Assembly (NCBI GenBank): GCA_004123355.1
Contig: SCHM01000001.1
Coordinates: forward strand, 8,070,193 to 8,134,192
Origin: Amphirosellinia nigrospora
Taxonomy: Eukaryota; Ascomycota; Sordariomycetes; Xylariales; Xylariaceae
Direction: 5' to 3'
Length of the DNA stretch: 64,000 nucleotides
This document shows, one piece after another, positions 24,410 through 35,918 of the stretch (positions within the stretch are counted from its first letter, which is position 1; every line of letters begins with the position of its first letter). The position numbers and the translations under genes were made by a program. Under the pieces are notes generated by a model that had not been told where the DNA came from, made no database searches, and was given only the letters and a program-made list of their open reading frames with translations.

Positions 24410-25937
24410 TTACTGGCACGACGACCAGTAGTCGCCGCCCTTTACGCACGTGTAAGGCGGCTGGCAAACCGTCGACCCCGTGTAACCAATCCTCCACACC
24501 TGTAGCTGGTCAGCAAAAATGTCCCGTCCCAAGGAAATACACACTGGGTCCGAAAACCACGCCCCCAATCACAACTGCCTCAACGCTTTTAACAACCAGT
24601 TTTTCAAGGAGAGAGGGTACCGTACTGTCCCCACTGTGGAACTCCCGTCCCTGTAGGCTGGCGCGTGGTTGTGCTGGTGGCCATAGTCGTCGTCTTGGTC
24701 GGCGTACCTCGGGTGGTGGTGGTCGCGGCGCCGGCGAGCGAGGCGCGGACGCTGTCGAGGAAGCCGTTGTTGGTGTACAGCTGGCTCATGTCCCACATCA
24801 TGACGCCGCCGAAGCTCGAGTACTTCGACTTGGTGTCCTGGATGATGCTCCCGAGCGTCGTCGCGTCGACGTAGCCGCCGCCGGCGCCCGTGTTGGCGGG
24901 CACGCCGATGAGGACCTTGACGTTGGGGTTCTTGCTGGTGTTGTGCGCCCAGTTGTCCCAGACGTTGAAGTTCCACGCGTTGGTGTTGGAGAAGTTGATC
25001 ACGCCGCACCAGTTGTTGTAGAACTGGATGTTGATCCAGTCGAACGAGATGGCGCCGTTGAGCATGTCGTTCATCGCCGCGTCGGGGTACACACACTGGG
25101 GCGCCGCCGAGAGGTAGTACTTCTTGCTCGAGTCGGCGTCCATGAGAGAGCGCAGCTTCGAGGCGAAGGGCACGAAGTTCTGCGTGCTGGACTCGAAGTC
25201 GAAGTCGAAACCGTCGACGACGGCGGAGCCGAAGGGTCGGTTAGCGGCTGCTGTGTTAGAACCAAACAAGTCCCAGACTGTCTGAGCGGACGCTTGAGCA
25301 GATGCAGCATCGCTGAAGCCGCCTCGTAGTATGTGGTACCACCGATGGATAATAGAATGGTCTTGCCCTGAGATTGGCAGTACTTGATGTCGTCCCTGTG
25401 GAAATACGGGTTAACTTAAAACCCGGTAAAACTTTGGGGATTCTGCTATAGTGAGGCGTACTCGATCTCGGGGCATCTCAGCAGACCTGTGCCGGAAATA
25501 GCTGTGCACAGATTGCCAGCGCTAGCAAAGTTAGTGGCCAGGGTCTTGATGCCCGTCAAGAATGAGACGTTAATGATCTATAATGTCCTGTTAGAACGCT
25601 AATTTGCGGGTGTCAGGCAGAGATCATCTCACGTTGATTCCATTGTCTGTTGACCAAAGTGTTAGTGACAATTCCTGCAGATATAGTATTATAGCAGCCG
25701 CCATACCGGTACAGTATGTCTTAAGCCTGTCCTGAGTAGTAGCACCGTTGGCTGAGTTCTGGCCTATATAGATCACGTTAGTCTATCTGCACCGTTGATC
25801 GTAACATGCTGATCTGTCGTCCTTACCCCAGTATACGGAGATGTTATCCGTCCCGAGGCAGAGAATCCGGCAAGAGCAGATGGAGCAAGGGTGAGGATGC
25901 TGGCGATCGAAGCCAGGGTTGTTCGAATGGGAGACAT
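24410..25937 (-). CDS. Secreted GH18 chitinase with C-terminal CBM1
   Basis: Hydrolyses chitin beta-1,4 linkages. The start at 25937 gives a signal peptide (MSPIRTTLASIASILTLAPSALA). The GH18 TIM barrel shows GKTILLSIGG and the catalytic DxxDxDxE as DGFDFDFES, with the last Glu as acid/base; INIQFYNNWCG and SSFGGVMMWDMSQLY complete the active-site strands. A Thr-rich linker (TTTMATSTTTRQPTGTG) leads to a fungal cellulose/chitin-binding CBM1: GGIGYTGSTVC then QPPYTCVKGGDYWSSCQ at the very end, coded by a separate last exon. Several short introns lie in the first half (25400-25860). Two frame breaks: near 25325 (G run one short, between TTYYE and GGFSDAASAQ) and near 24485 (one base short inside CGGIGY). 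The architecture is of the secreted class III, plant-type-like fungal chitinases. Confidence 0.92.
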
Positions 25938-28900
25938 TGTCAATGAAGGAGAGACGAGCTCGAGCTAGCTGAGCTAAAACTGTATAAAGAGAAAAGGAAT
26001 GTGGGAGCTAAAGCTGCCTGAGCTGATTGAATGTCCAAAAGTGGATGTCGTGATGCTTCCAAAATGATGAGGGAATGTGAGGACTTCTCTCAATATATAT
26101 CTCAGTTCTACTCCCTTACTAGCAGCGAGGCCGCCATCCTAGGATCAACGTTACTCAATCATCAGGTATGGCTTGTCGACCATGAGACGATAGGCCCATC
26201 GTGCGCGTGCAACCTCCGAACCTGAATCGATAAGACGGCACAGCCAAGCGGCCCCGTTCTTAGAACCAACAACATGATCGAGGCTATAGTCAGGGTGAGA
26301 TTCACAGCTGCAAAAAGCAATCCATCCGGGGATAGTGCCATCCAGGATCGGGGGCTCGTTGCAAGAGCAAGCTCAAGCCACGGCGGTGGTCATCCTACCA
26401 TGAACGGCTGGCCCTGGTGGTAGTCACGATAGGTGCATACCAGAGAGCGGCAAGTGGATGATACAAGCAGGTGATTAGCCACAGGCGAATAGGAATCAAG
26501 ATTAACTTAATCCGAATGGGGATGTGATCGACAGGCACAGAGATTTTGGGCTCTACCAGCGAGAGGCTTGCGAAGCGTCGACAATGGCAAGTCACATCGT
26601 GCTAGTTCGTCCAAAGGCGAGGATCAAGGCAGTGGTCGGCAACCACCAGCATGCCAGCGAGCTTCCGGATCGGTGCGCGTAGGAATGTTCGGGGGGATTC
26701 GACCAGCCGAGTCTACGGCCAGATCGGAAACACCGCTCGCTGGCTGGGCTGGGCCTGCAATGTAGAAATTGGCGAGGAGGCTCCAATATGCAAACACATG
26801 TCTAATAATAAGACCCAACATCTTGTAAGACAATCCTTTACCAAGCACGGCCGGCCATGCGCGCGACTGAGTATCCACTGAAGCGAGACATAGCGCAGCG
26901 CCGAAGATACATTGTTGCTCGTGTTTGAGACCTTTGTTGGCTTCTACAGCTTTCTCCCCTTTCTGCCATGTCCTTGGTGATTGTTACATCTTATCCCAGT
27001 TGTGGTGCTGGTGTGATTAACCACTTAGAGATAAGTCGAGGTGTCCCGAACCCATCAAGACCTTGGTACAAACCTGTGTACAGTCTCATGCGTGTGCTTT
27101 CGATCAGCCCCTTGCATCCCCCAGCTTCCCTTTGCGGAATAGAAGCAAGGACTCGACGAATAGGAGGATTTAACGGCACATCACCACGAGGGACCCCCCG
27201 GCAAGGAACTAGGAGCTCTGCTACCAAGTTTGGTAGCTAAAGCAAGACCGTTGCAACCTTGGACGGATAAATGTTGGTTTCAATTCGTCCCTGGTGACAG
27301 AAATATAGATAACCAACAGCACTGGATGCAGTCAAGTGTCGATGAACCTATGCACGTCAGAGTCGAAAGTGGACTATAACCCCAGAGAATACAACAGGAT
27401 TGAGCTTGCCCAAGCGGGGAACTAAGCCTTATCTTGTCTATCGGTGGGCGATCATATGAACAAAACCCATGCCAAGCTTTTGCTTCAATGCAACCATCGA
27501 CGGATAGACTAAACCGCTTGTCATCATAGCCTTGGACGCAGACAGAACAAGGTATTTGCTAATACCGATATACCACAACCTGAGTATACCTGTCTGGGCT
27601 ATTCCTCGTCCTGCCATGGGCGGCTGTCTGTCTCCCTCCTGACGTACGTAATTACTAATCTAGATGAAGGGGAACGCTATACGCCCGATGAAACCCTAAA
27701 TGGCAAGCCGATGCGACAAGCTTAATTAATCTTTAAACTCGCCGTTCTCCCTCTATCCATATCGTGGTGCTAACGCGTCTTCAAGGTGTATCCACGATAT
27801 CAACGCCGGTCGTGCAACGTTACTACGCGAGGTATGGCCTTCCTTATACTCGACAACGCCGACTAGCTGAGTGGATAGCCAAACCCTAGAGAGCTACCGA
27901 CCTGACCACAGCATAGATAGGTGGTCTTTTCTTTATCTGATGCACCCTCATATCTTGCTCAGTTACGTCCGTACGCCTGTGACAGCGATGCCATACTGGT
28001 TCGTGGTGACATGCCACCGAAAGAGCGCCACGAACATCGGCGATGGTCACGATACTAGATGGAAAGCAGACGATGGGTGGAAGATAAGCTTGGTAGCCTA
28101 AAACATCGACACCACACTCTCATTAGTAGCCAGTTACACCGATAGCCACCTCCCTATCTCTCATGCTATACCGAACCTCGCACACCAGGATTTAGGAGCG
28201 AGGCCGAGGGGACCACCGCGCGTCAGTGCGAGGTGAAAGTAGCAGGCGTAGAAATTACCGTATAAGGCCCGACACCAGGTATCTACTTGACACGGCGAGA
28301 AAAAGCATACCGCAATGTCCGGCGCGGGCCGAACAAGCAACTTACCTTACCCCGGATATCTACTTACTTAGTATCCATGATGATGAGCATGATCACCCTT
28401 CCCATCTCTTTCCGGCCGGGGTCCGCTGCTACATGGTAGTGGCCTACCCTCGTGCGCGCTATCTACCTACCATTTTAACATGAGCCAAGGCAGATTTGAC
28501 ACTTTTCTCAATTTTAGTGTTAGTGTTACTGTAGCATAGCGGGTTCTCGTCAATCCTTCTAGTTTCATATACATATTGCCAAGCCGGTACCGGTCGTTCG
28601 GTGAAGGTACAGAAAAAAGGAAAGTGTCACCAGGGATTCAGAGGATCTCAAGCGATTCCGCCTCACACGAACCAACATCACGTTACACTTATTTCTGTAT
28701 TTAAGCCATATAGCCCCAAATCCCACCAACACACCAACACACCAACACTGAACCACCTACCTAGGTAGATTGTCTCCGACTTTTCAAGGAATGTTGCCTC
28801 ATTTACCTAAGTAGCACTCCGTCCTAGTGATTGGCGAACAGGCCCTACAGAGAATCACAGCAAAGCAAAAGCGAACAATCAACTGACGAGACGAAATATC

Positions 28901-29181
28901 CCATCAATTGAAGCCTCTAACAAGGCAGCAATCCTTCCAGACTTCTACTCTGTCAACCCAAAGCCAGGTACGCGTACCATATCACTACATGGTCCAAAAA
29001 GGTCGACAAGTAATCCGAATTCCTAAGATAAACAAAGAAGACCCGGGCATGAAGCCTCCATAGGGGGAAAAATAACGGCGTTCCAAAACTCAATCAGTCC
29101 GGTGTAAAAATCAGTGCCCGCAGTCCCAAAATAGATATCCATCTTCTCTCCCCGCAATCACCCGCCAAACCCCCACCGCAA
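25938..29181. other. Intergenic, 3.2 kb without a gene
   Basis: No ORF with a domain, no tRNA and no transposon coding remnant. The only structure noted is a CTACCTAGGTAG palindrome (28757-28768) and a short ACCAACAC triplication at about 28730. Confidence 0.5.
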
Positions 29182-30483
29182 TTAGCATTTCCGTAAGAAC
29201 ATCCCAATGCCATTCCCCTGTGTGCAGTTCAGGCATGTATCCGCCATAGGCGCCTCGCCTAAGAGAATGCTGGAGTGCGTTGTCGAGCCTGGGCACGGGA
29301 ACGGACCAAAGGTTTGTTGAAGACCCGCGTACAGTAGCGCGTTGTCCATCGTTTCGATCTGGCGGGGCATCGAATTGTATGTCGTGTTAGCATCTGCGAA
29401 GTCATCGAGCACTGTGAATGTGACGACGCCCGTGCCTGTCAGATTATATGCCTCCCCGCGCTGCATCCGAAACGAGAGCGAGCAGGTCTTCCCAATATCA
29501 GTATCGTCGAAGTGGAAGTTGAATATGGACGACGCATTCGGCGATACTTGGATGTGCTGCGCCACGTTGGGCCCGTACGCGGTGTCTGGATTCCCTAGAT
29601 CCGTAAGAATGATGCTGTCGGGCCCGACCTCGACGCATCCGCTTGACGTAGGGGCAGGTTCTGTAACCGTCGTCGTCGACGTGCTTGTAATGCTCGTGAT
29701 GGTAGTCTGTCTGCTAATCGTGAACGGCGTAGGGGATAGCGGCCCTGTTGAAGTAGGCGACGTCGATGTAGAAGACGTGGAAGATGTAGTTAGAGTAGAA
29801 GCTGTCGCCAGAGTAGAGGTTGTCGCCAGAGTAGAAGCTGTCGCCAGAGTAGAAGCTGTAGTCAGAGTAGAAGCTGTAGTCAGAGTAGAAGTTGTCGTTC
29901 CAAAAGTTGATGTTGAGGTCACCGCTCCCGGCATTGGAGCGACACCGCCACCTATGCACGTAGACGGTGCGCAACTATCTGCTTGGATCGTGATTTCATG
30001 GCATTGGTCACTGATGGGACGGAGGTAGATGTTGACCTCGTCGCCCTGTCCGGTCGGACACTCGTAAAACACAGACTGGCCGTTGAAGGATAGAGAGCCA
30101 TCACACCCGATCTGAAAGCCGTGATCTGGTTGTTGGTTCTTGTCGCATTGGAGTGTAAAGGTCGGGGCTATCACACAGCTTTAGCTCAGCAACGTAACTA
30201 TTGGAAGAGGACCAAAGAGTGAGATTGACGTACGAGTCCACCAGCATCCACTGCCCTGCTGATCAGCAAAAGCATCGCCAAACCAGGTAAACAAGCTCGG
30301 TGATACGTCTCTACTAGCCCGGGCCTGGCCACTGCTTTTCTCGCCGATAGACCCGTTAAAGCTGCCTGAACATGACAGATGAAAGCCACAGCCGACATTG
30401 TCACGCGTAGCGCGGGCGTCGACGAGGTGTAGGGAGTGCAGCCAGAAGACGGACAAGAAGGGGATGACTATGACTAGTATCAT
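29182..30483 (-). CDS. Secreted Thr-rich protein with But2 C-terminal domain
   Basis: The start at 30483 gives a signal peptide (MILVIVIPFLSVFWLHSLHLVDA). Exon 1 ends at 30234 and exon 2 starts at 30167, joining WWT-PPTFTLQCD. The N-terminal domain has CGFHLSCSGSFNG, GQARASRDVSPSLFTWFGDAF, DQQGSGCWW, GFQIGCDGSLSFNG and FYECPTGQGDEVNIY, a pattern seen in fungal wall proteins. A Ser/Thr linker of TTASTL repeats follows. The C-terminal 150 residues match the But2 domain: SIFNFHFDDTDIGKTCSLSF, NLTGTGVVTFTVLDD, NTTYNSMP and FGPFPCPG. The frame is intact. There is no hydrophobic GPI tail. The domain is named after a fission yeast Uba3-binding protein, but in secreted fungal proteins it is probably structural, so wall localisation is an inference and the function is unknown. 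Confidence 0.82.
29795..29902 (-). repeat. 18-bp tandem repeat (6 units) in the Thr-rich linker
   Basis: Six consecutive 18-bp units, consensus on the + strand GTAGAAGCTGTCGCCAGA, encoding TTASTL/ATASTL hexapeptides on the - strand. Units differ by one to a few bases. The length is a multiple of three, so copy-number changes keep the frame. Confidence 0.95.
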
Positions 30484-31003
30484 GGCGCAGAGGCACGTGC
30501 GGAACTTGACAGACTTGGAAAGAAGCAAAATGATGATGGCTGCCCACTGAGTCTTCCAAGAAAAACAGACAAGGAGACCAAAGAATTGATCTGGTTATGA
30601 TGGTCAGTTTTGATGCAGCCGTGTAACAAGAATCAGGTGGGCAATGATATGCGGTGAGATAGTCAAGTCTCCTGCGAACCAACCATAACGACATTCCTGG
30701 CCGCTTTTCCTGTTGGTCGTGTACCTTCCGCTTTATCTGATGCATACCTTCCTTACTACCTATGGCATAGGCAATCGATACAATAGTACCTTCCCAGCGC
30801 CAGAAGTAGCCTATACGACGCAGGATCGTGCTTTACACTAAGTCGTAAGCATCCATGGATCTGAAGGAGTTGCGCTCCGGTTGAAAGTTGGTAGGCTTGG
30901 GTTTAAGTCACAGGGGGATCACGAAGATAATTAAAGGTAGATGCAAGTGACTGGTGTGCTCACATTCCGTTTGCCGCTACCTATCACCCACAAAAATGGC
31001 ATC
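30484..31003. other. Intergenic: But2-gene promoter and NOG2 3' region
   Basis: Upstream of the But2 gene and downstream of NOG2. No gene seen. Confidence 0.6.
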
Positions 31004-34000
31004 TCAACCATTCTCTTCACCGTCGCTAGAGTCATCATCCGACTCACTCAACTCTTCTAGGGGTATCATGTCATCATCTCCACTTGCCGCTTCCTCAACA
31101 TCGTCTCTTGATGCTTTATCCGAATCATCATCCGAATCATCATCCCCACTGAAACCTTCAAATTCATCGTCGTCGCTTTCGCTATCGTAAGCTTCGTCCG
31201 CAGTCTTTGCGTCAGCTGCCAAGTTTGCGATGGGCTTTGAGGCCGAAGAGACATTCTCATCTATGTCGTCTCTTTTCCGCTTCCTGGGCATTTCGCCTAG
31301 CCGGCCTTCACGGCCCTCGATAACATCGCCCGCATTCTCTGTCTCGGTCTTCGGTGCTGGTGTAAACCAAGGGATCTTCCCTCGCATGAAATCTATCCTA
31401 ATAGTTAGTGACAAGGGAGACTGAGCGTGGACGGAAAACGAGCACGCTGCGGAACACAAAAATATAGGGGGCATACCTGTAAGGACCATTTTTGCTACAC
31501 CGTCAAGATCAACCTCCCCTATACATAACACTGGAGTCAGTAGTGTCCACTTATAGTAATAATTACTCAAGTCTCAGAGACTTGCAGGAGGATCAAGAGC
31601 AGAAAGGCAGTCTACGGCTCCGACACATCGGAAGTGGTAATAAAAGACTCCGGCGACTTACCTGCTTTCAATATCTTCCTCCTTTTCGACCGAGGATCTC
31701 AAGAAACTCATGGTGGTCCTTCCAATTTTTTATCTCGTAAGTTCGCTCAACTGCGAGAAATTAAGAATTAGAAAATATCATTTGGCAGGAACTTAGTTCT
31801 TGATTGGAACGCTTTGGGGACACGCATGAACATATGATTTAGGAGTAGAACTTTGTGGAATTCGGGAATAAACGACTTAAAATACTCACGATGATGTCGT
31901 TTCACTTTCTCCATCATGGGAAGAATATATTGTTCAGGGTTGTCGACTTTCTCAATCCTTACGACTCCGCGGAGGAGAATGTCGGCTGGGGAATCCCCGG
32001 CATTAGGCGGAACAATTCGGGACAACTGCTATGGTTAGCATCGAAAGTCCAAATCTCCTCGCTTTTAGAGGCGAAACAACTAACTCGATCAAATATATAC
32101 GTTTCATCAATGTGACAAATTGCCAGACTTTTGTCTCTCCGGGGATTGGTGCAACAGTACAAGTCTTCTTGGATTTTAAGGTATTGATTAGGCTGGACTT
32201 TCCTGTTATTTGTTCCATTATCAGTATATCGAATTTCTCAATAGGGTATTGCTTAAGGAATCATACCGACGTTAGGGTAGCCGATCAAACCCACGCTAAT
32301 TTGTTTTCTATCCTTATGAAGATTTGAGAATTGACGTAGGAGTGAGATAAGCTGTCCCTTGCCAAAAGAGTTTGTTATCGAGGAATGGAAAGCCAACGTC
32401 GGCACTTCCTTCGATAAGGAGCGCACCCATGCAGCCTAAATCGAGTCAGCAAATGAGCTCTAATACGTGATAAGAGAAATAAACGCGTGTAGAAGCGGAA
32501 TGTATGAATCGTAACTAAGAAGTCTGCCACAGACTACCTGAGAGCGGTAGAGGCAGACTTCAACTCAGTGAAACACGGCGAAACTAATGAGAGGGTCCCA
32601 AAACGGAACTCAATCAGCTCTCCAATCCGAAGCTGGAGAGCAGCAAGTTTGATATTTGATTTTCCAATGCTGTAACAGATAGCTTCCAGGGAAGGGCAAT
32701 AAAGCAGAAAGTATCCTGACAAGAGCATTGGGACAAATTGAGGGGGGAGCCACAGAACAACAAGATACTCACAGCAACTGAAGTCGGGATTAGGTCGACT
32801 TTGTTGAGGATGAAAATTAAATGTTTATGCGGGGCTTCCGTTTGAAGATACCGCTCCACTGCACGGCATCTGGTTCCTTCAGGGTTGCGGGCATCTGTTT
32901 AAAATTAGAGGGATTAGAAAATTGTCTAACAGTAACAATAAGAGGTTTACGAAAAACACATACCTAATATATGAAGGACCACGTCACTTGAATCAAGAAC
33001 CTTGTACAGCTCATTCCATATTCTCCGGCTTTGCCCTTTGTTGAAAACAGGTTCGATAGCCATTGACAAGGCGTCTGCCTCGCCGTCCTCAGTCTCACCC
33101 GCGCCGCTTAGGAGTCTGGCTTGTTCTAAACGATCATTATATGTGTCCATGCTAGTCACGGTATCATCGGCGAAGTGACTCAGAGAGTTCACATTCAGCT
33201 TTACACGTTTACGCTGCGACTTGGGTCCACTGCGAGAGAGGCTATTAATATCGATCGGAGTCGTAAAGAAGAAATATGAGATATTAAACTTAGGATAATA
33301 TAAAAACGGTCAACTTACAATGTATCCGAAAAAGACGCCGTTTCGATTGTCATTTTCGCTTGGTGCTGTTTTAACCCTGGCGTATCGGAGGGCTCCCGGA
33401 GAAGAGCCATTGGGAGTTTATTAGATTTTAAAAGGACGGAGTAGGGATCTTTAGCTTTTTCCGCCATAGCCTGTCGAAATGTCGTGAGGGAGTCTTGAGA
33501 GATCACTCTCGTATTGGAAACCATCTGCGATCAGGTTCTATCCTGGCGACGGGCGCATCTCGTGACTCTGAGGGTCATGTCAGTAAGTCGTGACCATTGG
33601 ATATGCGAACGGCGGGGAGGGACAAAGGTCGTCATTCGTCCAAGAGAGTAACGTACGGTATTTGGCAGCTCTGCAACACAGTTAGAAACCCGTACCTTTC
33701 TACCGGACATGAACATGACAGCGAACTTACTGAACAATTTTCCCCTCGGCGTTCCTTCGCGGACCGTGGTCCTTACGAATATTCAGGGCTCTAATCCTTT
33801 TCGCATCTCTATAATTGCTTGTTAGGACTCGCTCTTTGCAGAAGTAGCAAGAAACCCCCACCACAGTCCTCCTTACTTTCTTACCTGTAGAAGTTTTCAC
33901 CTGTAATACTTGGAGTTAGTCATTGCCATCTGGAACTGATTTACAAGTGCTTTAGAGGCTGCCAGACAGTCTTTTATCCCCGACAGAGAAGACCTCATGT

Positions 34001-34129
34001 TCTAAAAGCTCAAAACAAGACGAAGATGGTTCCAAGAATTGCTCACCTTTAATTTTGACATTGTCCATGTTACCCGTCTTGCCCTCTCGGGCGAGACGCG
34101 TTCTTTCCTTCTTTCCGGTACCCGACCAT
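31004..34129 (-). CDS. NOG2: Nucleolar GTP-binding protein 2 (60S ribosome export GTPase)
   Basis: A circularly permuted GTPase needed for late nuclear pre-60S maturation. In order: N-terminal [77 protein letters not shown]4 NKVDLIP, then G1 [15 protein letters not shown]2-like [16 protein letters not shown]3 [13 protein letters not shown], and RGKIPWFTP before a long acidic tail ([17 protein letters not shown]). The permuted order G4-G1-G3 is diagnostic. About nine short introns fit; one splits the P-loop between NVG and KSS. Single-base breaks are seen near 34127 (start codon region, ATGG where ATG-TCG-GGT would fit), 33513, 32018 (between DCP and GIV) and 31673 (between GGRY and LKA). It is divergent from PET123. 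Confidence 0.93.
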
Positions 34130-34602
34130 TGCGATGCCGAACTGAGTACGAAGCTGGGTTGCAGACCAGAGAAGATTGGCTGGCTGGCTGGCTGGTGAAG
34201 TAGGTAAAATGGGGCGGGAATCGCTGCAGCTTGTCCAAGAAGTTTGTTCTGGAGCACCGCCCCACCACGATTTTTTAAATTCTGCCCGGCCGCGAAATCT
34301 TCACCGCTTTTACTCCGCCGTACCTTGAGCCAGCCGATGAAAAGGAGTGGGCAATGTGGGCCCCGGAACCTTCAATTCAGACGCAACTTTTCTATCAGTG
34401 GGAAAAGTTGAAAGTTGGACGAAATTCTACCATAGTCACCCAAACGTTGGCGCCAGCCACAACGCAGCCCATAAACTCAAGAGGAGAGGGAGAATCAATT
34501 CGTAAGAACTGGGCAGGACTAGACCGTCAATTACGAAGCCCGACACAAACTCGCCTGGCTTGAAGCCTCATTGTGCCTGAGGGGCACTCGACAACCACCA
34601 CC
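34130..34602. promoter_or_regulatory. Bidirectional NOG2/PET123 promoter region
   Basis: A 473-bp spacer between two divergent start codons, both for ribosome-related proteins. It contains (GGCT)4 at about 34178-34196 in the NOG2 leader. No TATA box is obvious. The shared promoter is inferred from geometry. Confidence 0.5.
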
Positions 34603-35569
34603 ATGGCCTCCCTCCTCCCACGAGCCGCTCTGCTGCCGCGAAGTATAACGAACAATACAGCCGCATCGCCATCCACGACTCAGGCCCTCACACGACTTTT
34701 CTCCTCAACGCCGAGTACCCTATCACAGCAGATCCCTCCCGAGTCACCCCTGTTCATCAACGTACCGAACCCGCCGCAGGACCAGTCGATCGAGGCGAAG
34801 CGGGAGCTGAAGCGGATACGAGGCTTCGTTCCCGTACCGCCGCCGCATCTTCGCGCACCGCGAAGCCCGAGAAGCCCACCGACTCATGGCTCACCCCGCC
34901 GCGCCGAGCCCACCAACGCCAGGTCACAGGCGGAGCCCAAGTCCGAATTGGAGGCCTGGAAGCGCAAAATGGCGGCGAGCCGTCGCGAGAACATGCGCTC
35001 CGGTGTACGGGATCTGTGGATCGGAAGCAGCGCTCTGACGCCAAGCGTCTGGCCGCCCGCACCGCGAAGCTGGCCGCCAACAGGGCCGCCGCCTTGGCTC
35101 CTGAGCGCGAGGACGAGCGTCTGACTCGCGGCACCATCAACGCGGGCACCTTGCAGACCGCCGTGGCCCTGATCCGCTTCGCTTCGAGCGTGCCCTCGCG
35201 TCTGCCTCGCGCTCGGCCGCTATCGCAGCCGACAAGAGCGAGGCGCGACGCGATGCCATCCAGACCCTATACATGAGCGCCCGGTCCTTCATCGTGGACG
35301 AAGCCGAGTTAGAGATGGTTGTCAACCGCGCGTTCGCCGACGACTACTTTAAGTTGATAGGCCAGAGTAATGCCGGTTATTCAATCCAGAATATATGGGA
35401 TTCCCAGAACGCCCCTATGTCGGTGGCTGATATGTTGAAGGACCTGGAGGGCAAGCACGATACCCTGATAGATGAATTCACCCCGGAAGAAACACGTACG
35501 GTCCGGCGACAGCAACAGGTCGCTGAGGAGTTAACCGGCGGCAAGATGGACGATCCACGCAACCTTTAA
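34603..35569 (+). CDS. PET123: Mitochondrial small-subunit ribosomal protein mS26 (Pet123 homologue)
   Basis: A component of the mitochondrial 37S subunit. The start at 34603 (ACCACC-ATG) gives a Ser/Thr/Arg-rich presequence containing RLFSSTPSTLSQQ. Family segments follow: RELKRIRGFVPVP, RRIFAHREAREAHRLM, EPKSELEAWKRKMAASRREN, RKQRSDAKRLAARTAKLAANR, APEREDERLTRGT, DPLRFERALASASRS, SEARRDAIQTLYMSARSFIV and DEAELEMVVNRAFADDYFKL. These lie in different frames, with breaks near 34842, between 34870 and 34925, near 35018 (G run one short; DLW then DRKQRSD) and near 35171 (AL then DPLRF). The uninterrupted family order across the breaks argues for an intact gene. Joined length is about 320 residues, normal for this family. 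Confidence 0.85.
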
Positions 35570-35918
35570 TGTATGAGAGCAGGTATCACCGGAAATAACG
35601 TCCCCGACAGGGGGATTTGAGGGTTGCACAAGCACTTGAGCAATAACCATCCCTTGTGGACCAAACTTGTTACAAAAGTTGCCACGAATATGTACTATAT
35701 GTATATAACTCTTGGTTACACTGTATTCCGAAATGGTTGATTATGAGTCAATGAGCCTCCATGACGCCACCGTGACCGTCGATATGCATTTAGAAAACAA
35801 AAAGATGATCAGGCCTACTGTCTACACCCAGGCGATGAATACGATATCCAGAATCGATCAATTCGGGCCCAACATCAGTATCTACCAAGTACGCAACAAA
35901 GTCCCAATATGTCTTAGT
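35570..35918. other. Convergent spacer PET123/ADP1-like
   Basis: 3' ends of two convergent genes; nothing else seen. Confidence 0.6.

Noticed and set aside
26000-29100. Possible hidden gene in the 3-kb spacer
   Set aside because: No ORF above about 90 codons and no splice-compatible series with recognisable protein similarity.
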